Shown piece by piece: positions 1 to 5,910 of a stretch of DNA of 6,879 nt. Where the stretch lies: contig VGWY01000142.1 of NCBI GenBank assembly GCA_016873575.1, positions 1 to 6,879 of the forward strand, read 5' to 3'. The number at the start of each line of letters is the position of its first letter. Position 1 is the stretch's first letter. A model generated the notes under the pieces. That model did no database searches, was not told where the DNA came from, and was given only the letters and a program-made list of their open reading frames with translations. A program made the position numbers and the translations under genes. Origin of the DNA: Nitrospira sp. GTDB taxonomy: Bacteria; Nitrospirota; Thermodesulfovibrionia; Thermodesulfovibrionales; SM23-35.

Positions 1-47
1 CGACTAAAGCAATTTCTTATGGTTTTGGTTTAAGAAACCGATAACCC

Positions 48-797
48 TCATATCTCCTTCTGTGCATAAAGCGCTGCTCCATAAGCAGCATGTATGAAAG
101 GGTTTTTATGAACGTAAATTTTCCTTTGCAAACGTTCCTCTAAAATGTTTTTAAGGCAGTTATTTTGTGCACATCCACCCGTAAAAACGATATCATCTTG
201 AACATCAACCCGTCTTATTAAAGAAACAACCTTATTTGCTATAGATTCATGGATTGCATAAGCAATAACCTCTCTGGTTTCTCCTTTTGAAATCAGGCTG
301 ATAACCTCTGATTCAGCAAAGACTGTACACAAACTATTTATTTTAATGGTTTTGTTTTTGTTGTTGCAGAAGACACCGAAAAGTTCCAGATCATATTCAA
401 GAGCCTTTGCCATGATTTCAAGGAATCTTCCTGTACCTGCTGCACAGCGGTCATTCATTTCAAAGTTAATGACAGTTCCTTCTTCATTCAGACTTATAAC
501 CTTTGTATCCTGGCCACCAATATCTATAATTGTTTTGCAGCGAGGGAATATTGCCTTTGCACCGCTTGCAACTGCCTTAATTTCAGTAATAGTTCTGATA
601 TTACCATGGACTTCGAGCAAGTATCGTCCATAACCTGTTGCCACGAGCTTATCCGGTTTATTACAATTAAGCATCTCCTTACAGATGGATAAGGGGTTGT
701 GTCCTGTGTCTCTCTTTTGGAATTCAAACAGATGGTTCCCATCTAAAACTACGTATTTAATATACCGTGAACCAATGTCAATACCAGCAACCTTCAT
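48..797 (-). CDS. ATP-dependent activator (reductase) of a 2-hydroxyacyl-CoA dehydratase-type protein, BadF/BadG/BcrA/HgdC family
   Basis: This 249-residue protein matches the ASKHA-fold activators (HgdC, YjiL, DCCP reductase), which use ATP hydrolysis to push a low-potential electron into a partner iron-sulfur protein in the cytoplasm. Seen directly: an N-terminal phosphate-1 motif GIDIGS (residues 5-10), a second ATP motif DIGGQDTK (92-99), the family signature NDRCAAGTGRF (115-125) and SLCTVFAESEV (155-165), plus FTGGCAQN (205-212). Cys118 and Cys157 sit where the family ligates one [4Fe-4S] cluster across the dimer interface. The length is normal for the family (about 250-265). The ATG start overlaps the TGA stop of the upstream gene (ATGA), so the two genes are translationally coupled; the Shine-Dalgarno site before it is weak (GGGAAGGG). 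The neighbour is its evident electron acceptor. The exact partner reaction is not readable from sequence. Confidence in the family is very high. Confidence 0.95.
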   Translation of the reverse strand: MKVAGIDIGSRYIKYVVLDGNHLFEFQKRDTGHNPLSICKEMLNCNKPDKLVATGYGRYLLEVHGNIRTITEIKAVASGAKAIFPRCKTIIDIGGQDTKVISLNEEGTVINFEMNDRCAAGTGRFLEIMAKALEYDLELFGVFCNNKNKTIKINSLCTVFAESEVISLISKGETREVIAYAIHESIANKVVSLIRRVDVQDDIVFTGGCAQNNCLKNILEERLQRKIYVHKNPFIHAAYGAALYAQKEI

Positions 798-2089
798 GCA
801 TTTACACCCTTCCCAATCATTTCGAGGAATGCATCTATGCGTGTTTTTAATTGTCCCATATCTTCCATACTGTAATCAGTCTCAATCCGTAAAAAGGGGA
901 GACCCATGTTTTCAGCAACTTTCTTTGCCTTGTAAGCTTCTACCATATACGGTGTGCAGAACTGGATGGCATAATGTATAATGCCATTAGCATGTAATTG
1001 GTTAGCCAATTCCTTGATATTTTCCATACGTTCACTATTCGGAGTAAAACAGGCACAGTTGATAGTCATATAACGATCGGCTATCTTTTGGAGTCCTTCT
1101 TCAACTGAAGAAAAATCTTCGTCAAGAAGTGAACTGAAATTCCTTTCCCCAACACATGACTCCTCGCCAACTACAATTGCACTGCTTTTTTCAATAATTG
1201 CATGAAGTTTCCAGTTAGGGATAGCCATAGGTGATCCAGAAATGAGTATCCTGGGGACTCCTTTTTCAATCACACCGGTTGCAGACTTTACCCTTTCCTC
1301 AAGTTCATTACAGAGATCGTTCACCTTTGCGGTAAATCGCACGGGGTCATCATAAAATGCAACCTGATTTATCAGGAGGGCATCAAGCCCTGAGATTGGT
1401 GAAGGGTCATTTGACCGTAAGGCTGATAATCTCTTGAGAGATCTTCTCTTTTCATTAACAATCCTTGCTCCTTTCTTAAGTGAGTCAAGAGTAATTTTTT
1501 TACTGCTAATCTGCTCGATTTTTTCCGCAAATCTCCTTACCTCATTCCGCCAGAGTAATCTCCCATCTTCACCCTTTTTGTTCGGAATCTCCATGACATA
1601 CATTTTCCCTTTTGTTATTTCATCAAAAATCTCATATGCCTTTTTCTTGCCATCACAGGTCGTCTCCCCAACAATCAGATCAGTCGTCTGCACATAAGGA
1701 CATAATCCGGCAAGTTTAAAACCCATGAATGCCTTAATAAGTGCACAGGTATTTCTTGGTATATACTTTTCGGCTTCATCTGAACCGACTTCTGCCCCGG
1801 CACAAAGACCTATACAGACACCATCAACTGCAAGTATAAGTTCTTCAGGCACATAAACACAGAACGTCCCTATAACTTTTTTCCCCTCTTTTTTTGCCTC
1901 AATGATTTCCTCGATCCTGAGACCATGTACTTCTGAAATAACAAAATCGAAATATTTCATACCCTCAGGACGGTTCTTCTGTGATAAATAGATGTTCTTA
2001 TATGCGTCTGAGAGAACACCGAGCAAGCCGTCATGCGCTTCGAGATTCATTTCTAAATCACTCCACATCTTTTTATAGTCTTTTGACAT
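794..2089 (-). CDS. Single-subunit 2-hydroxyacyl-CoA dehydratase-like (HgdB/YjiM) protein, probable double-cubane cluster protein
   Basis: This 431-residue protein belongs to the FldB/FldC (HgdB) dehydratase-like family, whose members hold iron-sulfur clusters reduced by an HgdC-type activator. True dehydratases have two related subunits; here only one is encoded, next to its activator, as in E. coli yjiM-yjiL and in the Carboxydothermus double-cubane [8Fe-9S] protein/reductase pair. Visible landmarks are FCVYVPEEL (Cys77), VCIGLCAGAE (Cys92, Cys96), NTCALIK (Cys115), LCPYVQTTDL (Cys130), GETTCDGKKKAYE (Cys145), SGSPMAIPNWK, GEESCVGER (Cys312), NCACFTPN (Cys345, Cys347), QFCTPY (Cys378) and the conserved terminus RIETDYS (401-407). 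Cys77, 130, 145 and 378 lie in the best conserved stretches and are plausible cluster ligands (inference). The start is supported by AAGGAGG five bases before the ATG. Substrate unknown: a true 2-hydroxyacyl-CoA dehydratase role is less likely without a second subunit. Confidence 0.92.
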   Translation of the reverse strand: MSKDYKKMWSDLEMNLEAHDGLLGVLSDAYKNIYLSQKNRPEGMKYFDFVISEVHGLRIEEIIEAKKEGKKVIGTFCVYVPEELILAVDGVCIGLCAGAEVGSDEAEKYIPRNTCALIKAFMGFKLAGLCPYVQTTDLIVGETTCDGKKKAYEIFDEITKGKMYVMEIPNKKGEDGRLLWRNEVRRFAEKIEQISSKKITLDSLKKGARIVNEKRRSLKRLSALRSNDPSPISGLDALLINQVAFYDDPVRFTAKVNDLCNELEERVKSATGVIEKGVPRILISGSPMAIPNWKLHAIIEKSSAIVVGEESCVGERNFSSLLDEDFSSVEEGLQKIADRYMTINCACFTPNSERMENIKELANQLHANGIIHYAIQFCTPYMVEAYKAKKVAENMGLPFLRIETDYSMEDMGQLKTRIDAFLEMIGKGVNA

Positions 2090-2093
2090 ATTA

Positions 2094-2102
2094 GCCTCCT
2101 TA
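2094..2102 (-). promoter_or_regulatory. Strong ribosome binding site of the dehydratase-like gene
   Basis: Read on the minus strand, AAGGAGG lies five bases before the ATG at 2089. It is a near-perfect anti-16S match and fixes the start of the 431-residue protein. Confidence 0.8.
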
Positions 2103-2142
2103 ACGGTTTATCTAATTTTGATATTAAATCTTTGCATAGACA

Positions 2143-2172
2143 ATAGATATAGTTCAAATAGTAAATATCTAT
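2143..2172. promoter_or_regulatory. Possible operator: 8-bp inverted repeat upstream of the dehydratase/activator operon
   Basis: ATAGATAT (2143-2150) and its exact complement ATATCTAT (2165-2172) flank a 14-base spacer, 54 bases upstream of the dehydratase-like start. On the minus strand the spacer includes TTGAAC, which could act as a -35 box, although no good -10 box lies at the right distance. The geometry would fit a dimeric regulator overlapping the promoter. In such AT-rich DNA an 8-bp repeat can arise by chance, so this is tentative. Confidence 0.25.
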
Positions 2173-2263
2173 ATAAAAATATGAACTTATAGGTTTTGTT
2201 TTAGAGAGTATGGAATTTATTGATATTATTTTTGTGGCAGATTCAGATGTTTTTTATTACTCA

Positions 2264-2325
2264 GAGGACAGTCCCGATTCTACGACTCCACTTCGTTTCG
2301 TCCGTAAATCTGGGACAGTCCCCTC
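2264..2325. repeat. REP/MITE-like palindromic element with GGGACAGTCCC-type arms
   Basis: Two near-palindromic units, GAGGACAGTCCCGATT (2264-2279) and ATCTGGGACAGTCCCCTC (2308-2325), face each other as an imperfect inverted pair around about 28 bases. Each arm is itself almost a palindrome (GGGACAGTCCC). This is the architecture of REP pairs mobilised by REP-associated tyrosine transposases, and is locally richer in G+C than the flanking AT-rich DNA. No transposase gene is visible in the window. It sits in the 365-base gap between the divergent dehydratase and tRNA-selB units; the rest of that gap is AT-rich and holds no gene that I can support. Confidence 0.55.
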
Positions 2326-2377
2326 ATGTCTATCGGTATGTTCACTGAATCAAACAGAGCAGTGTTAACTTTATTTA

Positions 2378-2448
2378 TTGAACCTATTAATTATAACATA
2401 ATGTATTGATATTATCTATTAGAAATATAAATAAATTCTATGTATTAT
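2378..2448 (+). promoter_or_regulatory. Probable promoter region of the tRNA-selB unit (exact boxes unresolved)
   Basis: The very AT-rich stretch before the tRNA holds several partial sigma-70 elements: TTGAAC (2378-2383), TTGATA (2406-2411), TATAAA (2426-2431) and TATTAT (2443-2448). TATTAT would start transcription almost at the first tRNA base. No pair has both good boxes and a 16-18-base spacer, so only the region, not a specific promoter, is proposed. Confidence 0.25.
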
Positions 2449-2454
2449 TTAGGT

Positions 2455-2551
2455 GAGGGGTATGGGGCTGGCGCCCCACATGGTCTGCAAAACCATGATA
2501 TGGTGAATGACAGTAGCCGTTGTCGGGTTCGATTCCCACTACCCCTCTCCA
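2455..2551 (+). tRNA. tRNA with selenocysteine-tRNA architecture but Cys anticodon GCA and U discriminator
   Basis: Hand folding gives a 97-base class II tRNA with encoded CCA (2549-2551). The acceptor stem is 8 bp (2455-2462 with 2540-2547), as in bacterial tRNA-Sec, not the usual 7. The D stem is long (5-6 bp, 2463/4-2468 with 2473-2477/8) with a 4-base loop, another tRNA-Sec trait. The anticodon stem is 6 bp (2479-2484 with 2492-2497) around loop CTGCAAA, giving anticodon GCA (2487-2489). The extra arm is 5 bp with G-U pairs (2500-2504 with 2516-2520) and an 11-base loop. The T stem pairs 2522-2523 with 2538-2539 and 2525-2527 with 2535-2537, leaving C2524 bulged; the T loop is TTCGATT. 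Base 73 is U2548. GCA plus U73 are main CysRS identity elements; tRNA-Sec normally has UCA and G73. The next gene is selB, 45 bases downstream. It is best called a tRNA-Sec-like tRNA-Cys; it could instead be a recoded or decaying selC. Confidence 0.85.
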
Positions 2552-2596
2552 TTTGATGATAGCATAATATATTTTTCTTAAAAGAGACAACTGAAA

Positions 2597-4171
2597 ATGC
2601 AAAATATAATCCTTGGAACAGCAGGGCATATTGACCACGGAAAGAGTGCACTTGTGAAGGCGCTGACAGGAATAGACCCTGACAGGCTGAAGGAAGAAAA
2701 AGAGAGGGGTATGACGATAGACCTCGGTTTTGCAGATCTCAAATACTCTGATGGCTTAACCGTTGGTATTGTTGATGTACCCGGACATGAAAGGCTCATT
2801 CGGAATATGCTTGCAGGTGCTGGCGGGATAGACCTTGTATTATTCGTTATTGCTGCTGATGAGAGTATAATGCCACAGAGTCGCGAGCATTTACATATCT
2901 GTAATCTTCTCAAGATAAAATCCGGTATTGTTGCAATTACGAAAACAGACCTTGTAGATAAAGAGTGGCTTGAACTTGTAGAAGATGATGTAAAGGAATT
3001 CATAAAAGGTACATTCCTCGATGGTTCTCCCGTAATACCTGTTTCTTCAAAGACAATGTTTAATATTGATCTGCTTAAAGAAAAGATAAAAGCGGTTGCA
3101 GTGACGATCGAACCAAAACTCACAAATGGTATTTTCAGACTTCCAATTGACAGGGTCTTTACATTAAAGGGTTTTGGAACAGTTGTCACAGGGACTGCAG
3201 TCTCTGGAACCATTTCTGTTGGAGATGCTGTAGAGATACTTCCGGTCGGAATAAAATGTAAGGTAAGAGGTCTCCACAGTCATGGTAAATCCATACAGAC
3301 AGCATATGCAGGCCAGAGAGTTGCCATGAACCTTCAGGGAGTTGAGAAGGAAGAATTAAAAAGGGGGGATACAGTTGTATTACCTGACAGATTTATTCCT
3401 GCAAATATGATTGATGCACAAATAAAGCTCCTTCAGAATGCACTTGTTATTAAAAATAGAGATGATGTACATTTTTATCTCGGCACTTCAGAAGTTATGT
3501 CAAGGATTGTTCTTTACGGAAAAGACATTCTCAAACCAGGGGAAGATTGTTATTGTCAATTCAGGCTTAGGGAGCCTGTTATAGCAATGTCCGGAGACAG
3601 GTATGTTATACGGAGATTTTCACCGATGGAGACTATTGGTGGAGGAGAGATATTTGACCCAACATCATATAGAATGAGTCACAAAAAAAGTATGGAAGAT
3701 TTGATGATATTAAGGGATGGTTCTCTGTCAGAAAAAATATCTATAAAGGTGAAAAGGGCTGGTATTCAGGGCATTACATTTGCATTTATTGAAGGCTGGA
3801 TAAATGAAGACACTACATTAATAAAAGAGACAATAAATAACCTGAAAGAAAAGGGTGATGTTATGCAATTCGGAGATACATTGATTCATAGCAGTGTCTT
3901 AAATTCTTTCAGGGAAATTGTGAAAAATATTTTAACCGATTATCACAGAAAAAATCCTTTAAAGATCGGGATGCAAAAAGAAGAGAGCAGAACAAATCTG
4001 GGCATGGACCTTAAAATCTTTAATAACGTGATTACATCCCTCAAAGACATTATTATAGAAAATGAAATAGTAAGACTTGCCACTTTCAGGGTAGCTCTAT
4101 CTCAGATAGATGAGACTTTAAAAACACAGATATTCACAACATGGATGCTGGTTGAAAGCTCCGACTTTTAG
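2597..4171 (+). CDS. selB: Selenocysteine-specific elongation factor SelB, lacking the C-terminal SECIS-binding domains
   Basis: SelB is the EF-Tu-like GTPase that brings Sec-tRNA to UGA codons marked by a SECIS hairpin. All GTPase motifs are present: G1 GHIDHGKS (10-17), G2 GMTID (38-42), G3 DVPGHE (60-65), G4 TKTD (115-118) and G5 SSK (150-152). Beta-barrel domain II follows (GFGTVVTGT, 192-200), then domain III (about 270-355), then WH1 (about 356-435) and WH2 (about 436-500, ending LGMDLKIFN...IVRLATFRVALS). The protein then stops at residue 524, whereas bacterial SelBs are usually about 610-640 residues. The missing part is WH3-WH4, which binds SECIS RNA. No continuation is possible in another frame, because a convergent gene starts 8 bases later. 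The ATG is chosen because GTAGHIDHGKS follows at the normal distance; the Shine-Dalgarno site (AGAGA) is poor. It is probably cotranscribed with the tRNA. Confidence 0.93.
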   Translation: MQNIILGTAGHIDHGKSALVKALTGIDPDRLKEEKERGMTIDLGFADLKYSDGLTVGIVDVPGHERLIRNMLAGAGGIDLVLFVIAADESIMPQSREHLHICNLLKIKSGIVAITKTDLVDKEWLELVEDDVKEFIKGTFLDGSPVIPVSSKTMFNIDLLKEKIKAVAVTIEPKLTNGIFRLPIDRVFTLKGFGTVVTGTAVSGTISVGDAVEILPVGIKCKVRGLHSHGKSIQTAYAGQRVAMNLQGVEKEELKRGDTVVLPDRFIPANMIDAQIKLLQNALVIKNRDDVHFYLGTSEVMSRIVLYGKDILKPGEDCYCQFRLREPVIAMSGDRYVIRRFSPMETIGGGEIFDPTSYRMSHKKSMEDLMILRDGSLSEKISIKVKRAGIQGITFAFIEGWINEDTTLIKETINNLKEKGDVMQFGDTLIHSSVLNSFREIVKNILTDYHRKNPLKIGMQKEESRTNLGMDLKIFNNVITSLKDIIIENEIVRLATFRVALSQIDETLKTQIFTTWMLVESSDF

Positions 4172-4180
4172 TCGGAGCTT
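4156..4180. repeat. Perfect 10-bp hairpin across the convergent stop codons of selB and the rhodanese
   Basis: AAGCTCCGAC (4156-4165), loop TTTTA, and GTCGGAGCTT (4171-4180) form an uninterrupted 10-bp stem. The selB stop TAG lies at 4169-4171 and the opposing rhodanese stop TGA at 4180-4182, so the palindrome spans the whole junction. It may act as a bidirectional terminator or 3' stabiliser, but neither strand has the U-run of a classical intrinsic terminator. It may instead be a small palindromic repeat. It supplies the last codons of the shortened SelB, so it may mark the rearrangement that removed WH3-WH4. Confidence 0.7.
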
Positions 4181-5070
4181 CACTTTGAGGATCGTCGTTT
4201 CCATGCCTCAAACCCACCTTCATAGTTTCTGGCGACAGGCAAACCGGCAAGCTGATGAACAAGCCAGGCATAACCAGACCGTATTCCCCCTGTACAGTAA
4301 TAAACTATAGGCTTCTGCAGATCAACACCATGTTTTTGTAAAAGTTGCTTGAGTGCATCCGGTGAAAGGGGGCGTTTATCCTTTCCGGAATAAAAGTCCG
4401 TCCAATTGATATGTATTGCACCTGGAATCTTGCCTTTGAGCCATTCTAAGGTTGAGCGGGTATCGATAAGAGTAAGACCTGATTTTGTTTTTTTGAGTTC
4501 TTCGGTTGCAATATCGAACTGAGGGTTTAATCTGACCTGATAACGGCGTGCCGGCATCTTTACCTTTGATGATACTGTTTCAAAGGGAAAATTATTGTTA
4601 CGCCATGCCTGGATTCCACCGGCCAGAACCCTTATGGGGCCTTTATGTCCAAGCCATGCAAACACCCAGCAATTCCAACCCTCTCCACCCCAGCTCTTGT
4701 CAGTATCTCCGTAAACAACAATGGAGGTGTTTTCATCAATCCCCATCTCTCCGAGGGCCTTTGCTAAGTCTTTTGGAGGCCATACGCGGTACGGTATTCC
4801 ATTCTCATCTGTTCTGGTATAATCTTCCCAGGAAAATGGCAACGCCCCGGTAATATGTCCGGCCATCCATTCAGCCCGTGGTCGGGCATCAAGGATGACC
4901 CAACTCGACAGATGCTGTTTTAAAGTGATGGTCTCAATAAGGCCAAGGTTTATGGCGAAAGCGATGTTATTGGAAAACAGATAAAATGTGACTATGGAAA
5001 TAAAAAGAACGAATACTTTTCCAAATGTACCTCTGCAACAAGTTCTTACATGGGGACTTTCATTGATCAT
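4180..5070 (-). CDS. Exported two-domain rhodanese (thiosulfate sulfurtransferase)
   Basis: This 296-residue protein has a tandem rhodanese fold: an inactive N-terminal domain (about 45-165) and a catalytic C-terminal domain (about 185-295). The active-site loop is YYCTGGIRSG with Cys259 as the persulfide-forming residue. The equivalent loop in domain 1 reads YGDTDKSWGG and has no cysteine, as is normal for this family. Other signatures are LDARPRAEW and GHITGAL in domain 1, IDTRSTLEW and GKIPGAIHINW in domain 2, and the closing GGFEAWKR. Residues 19-39 form a hydrophobic stretch ending in AFA, consistent with a signal peptide or anchor placing the enzyme in the periplasm. It likely transfers sulfane sulfur from thiosulfate or a related donor to an acceptor; the donor cannot be read from sequence. 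The start is supported by GGAGG five bases upstream of the ATG. A second rhodanese lies at the window end. Confidence 0.93.
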   Translation of the reverse strand: MINESPHVRTCCRGTFGKVFVLFISIVTFYLFSNNIAFAINLGLIETITLKQHLSSWVILDARPRAEWMAGHITGALPFSWEDYTRTDENGIPYRVWPPKDLAKALGEMGIDENTSIVVYGDTDKSWGGEGWNCWVFAWLGHKGPIRVLAGGIQAWRNNNFPFETVSSKVKMPARRYQVRLNPQFDIATEELKKTKSGLTLIDTRSTLEWLKGKIPGAIHINWTDFYSGKDKRPLSPDALKQLLQKHGVDLQKPIVYYCTGGIRSGYAWLVHQLAGLPVARNYEGGFEAWKRRSSK

Positions 5071-5075
5071 TATAG

Positions 5076-5080
5076 CCTCC
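5076..5080 (-). promoter_or_regulatory. Ribosome binding site of the exported rhodanese
   Basis: On the minus strand AGGAGG ends five bases (CTATA) before the ATG at 5070, supporting that start and hence the full signal peptide. Confidence 0.75.
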
Positions 5081-5097
5081 TATTCCTTTTTAGCCTT

Positions 5098-5250
5098 TCA
5101 GATAGATTTACGTGTATCAATGTGATCTATCTCGGGAGAGACGTTTTTTAAAACAGATGGCAGTGCCAGTGCTTCATTTCTAACAGGCATGATAAGTGCT
5201 GTTATTTTCCCTGATACATGGTTGGCAACATTGGTAAGCAATGCTTGTTG
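5098..5250 (-). pseudogene. Short open frame, possible gene remnant (about 50 codons)
   Basis: An open frame on the minus strand runs from just after a stop at 5251-5253 to a TGA at 5098-5100. It contains the phrases NVANHVSGKITALIMPVRNE and PSVLKNVSPEIDH. It looks protein-like rather than random, but has no ATG near its open end; only a TTG (5241-5239 on the minus strand) or an internal ATG is available, neither with a good Shine-Dalgarno site. The hydrophobic ITALIMPV stretch faintly recalls the last membrane segment of heavy-metal P-type ATPases, which is only a guess. It ends just before the rhodanese ribosome binding site, so it may be the 3' relic of a former upstream operon gene. It may equally be non-coding. 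Confidence 0.25.
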
Positions 5251-5267
5251 TTAAATTAACCTTTTTC

Positions 5268-5786
5268 TCATGAAAGATATGCCGGGGTATTTTCTGCCCT
5301 AAGGTTCAAAAATCTTGATAATTCAGATAAATGCTTTTCGGCTTCCTTCTCGTCATTGAAAGACAGTATTTCTATGGAAGCGCGGGGGCCCAAAAAAATT
5401 AAAGAATACACGATACTTAGATAGCCTTCCTCAATTGGTACTGTTTTAGTAGAAATCTTAATTGCGTTAAAATCAGTTATCGGTTGAATCGTGTTCTTTT
5501 TGAAAAACAATACCCCCGACCATTTATTGATTATTTTGTCCCTGCGATTTATTTCTAATACTTTTTTCTTTGTTATAAGAAGAGATATAAACACTACAAT
5601 AAGCATGAAAAACAAATAATGATCTTGATCTAAATCCATGTTATTTTGTATGGCATGAAGGACAAAAAAGAGTATAAAAAACACCAAAAGGATACTCCCG
5701 ATGATCGGGTTTGCCGGCTCTAACTGATAAGTCCAGATATCTTCTGTTTTCTTATATATTGGTACTTTCATCAAGTTCTTCAGCAT
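5268..5786 (-). CDS. Hypothetical membrane protein with two transmembrane helices
   Basis: I do not recognise this 172-residue protein. It has a short cytoplasmic-type N-terminus with a YKKTEDIWTYQLEP stretch, a first hydrophobic helix (about 28-46, IIGSILLVFFILFFVL), a short acidic loop (NNMDLDQDH), a second helix (about 57-72, YLFFMLIVVFISLLIT), a basic stop-transfer patch (KKK), and a soluble C-terminal part of about 95 residues. That part has alternating hydrophobic strands (VLEINRRDKIINKWSG, FNAIKISTKTVP, LSIVYSLIFLG) and a final helix (DEKEAEKHLSELSRFLNL). Two helices followed by strands and a final helix resemble small PH-like membrane-associated domains, but I claim no family. The start is uncertain: the first Met (5786) has little Shine-Dalgarno signal, and Met6 (MKVPIYKK) is a reasonable alternative. 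No operon partner is clear. Confidence 0.75.
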   Translation of the reverse strand: MLKNLMKVPIYKKTEDIWTYQLEPANPIIGSILLVFFILFFVLHAIQNNMDLDQDHYLFFMLIVVFISLLITKKKVLEINRRDKIINKWSGVLFFKKNTIQPITDFNAIKISTKTVPIEEGYLSIVYSLIFLGPRASIEILSFNDEKEAEKHLSELSRFLNLRAENTPAYLS

Positions 5787-5802
5787 GTGCTTAACTTTTA
5801 GT

Positions 5803-5833
5803 ATTATTGCTATTGTAATTATTCATATGTCAA
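5803..5833 (-). promoter_or_regulatory. Possible promoter of the membrane-protein gene
   Basis: On the minus strand a perfect -35 hexamer TTGACA (5833-5828) is followed by GCAATA at a 17-base spacing, or AATAAT at 19 bases. The -35 box is convincing and the -10 box is weak. It would leave a leader of about 15-20 bases before the ATG at 5786, somewhat short but workable. Confidence 0.3.
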
Positions 5834-5910
5834 ATAGATATTAGCTATAATTCATCAAACACTTATTGATAAAAGTTATAAAAGGCTCTTTCGTAAAAAA
5901 GTTGAAAAGC

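Noticed and set aside
346..981. Plus-strand open frames of 95 and 98 codons opposite the activator and the end of the dehydratase-like gene
   Set aside because: They lie antisense to strongly conserved coding sequence, have low-complexity, cysteine/serine-rich translations, and lack ribosome binding sites.
1434..1697. Plus-strand open frame of 87 codons
   Set aside because: It is the antisense shadow of the dehydratase-like gene; its phenylalanine/leucine/serine-rich translation reflects lysine/glutamate codons on the real strand.
2455..2551. Ordinary tRNA-Cys
   Set aside because: A standard tRNA-Cys is about 74-76 bases with a 7-bp acceptor stem and a short variable loop; this one is 97 bases with an 8-bp acceptor stem and an extra arm, beside selB.
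2455..2551. Canonical selC (tRNA-Sec with UCA anticodon)
   Set aside because: The 7-base anticodon loop reads CTGCAAA, giving GCA, and base 73 is T rather than G. The fold is Sec-like but the identity elements are not.
2438..3213. Minus-strand open frames over the tRNA and the selB GTPase domain
   Set aside because: They overlap a structured tRNA and conserved selB sequence, and their serine-rich translation matches no known protein pattern.
4156..4180. SECIS element within the selB end
   Set aside because: It is a perfect simple stem with a 5-base loop, located at a TAG stop rather than after an in-frame UGA, and lacks the bulged-U/GU loop features of bacterial SECIS.
4172..4500. Frameshifted continuation of SelB WH3-WH4
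   Set aside because: The plus strand beyond 4171 is the antisense of a well-conserved rhodanese; no frame yields winged-helix sequence.
4548..4853. Plus-strand open frame of 101 codons
   Set aside because: It is antisense to the rhodanese N-terminal domain, with no ribosome site and an implausible composition.
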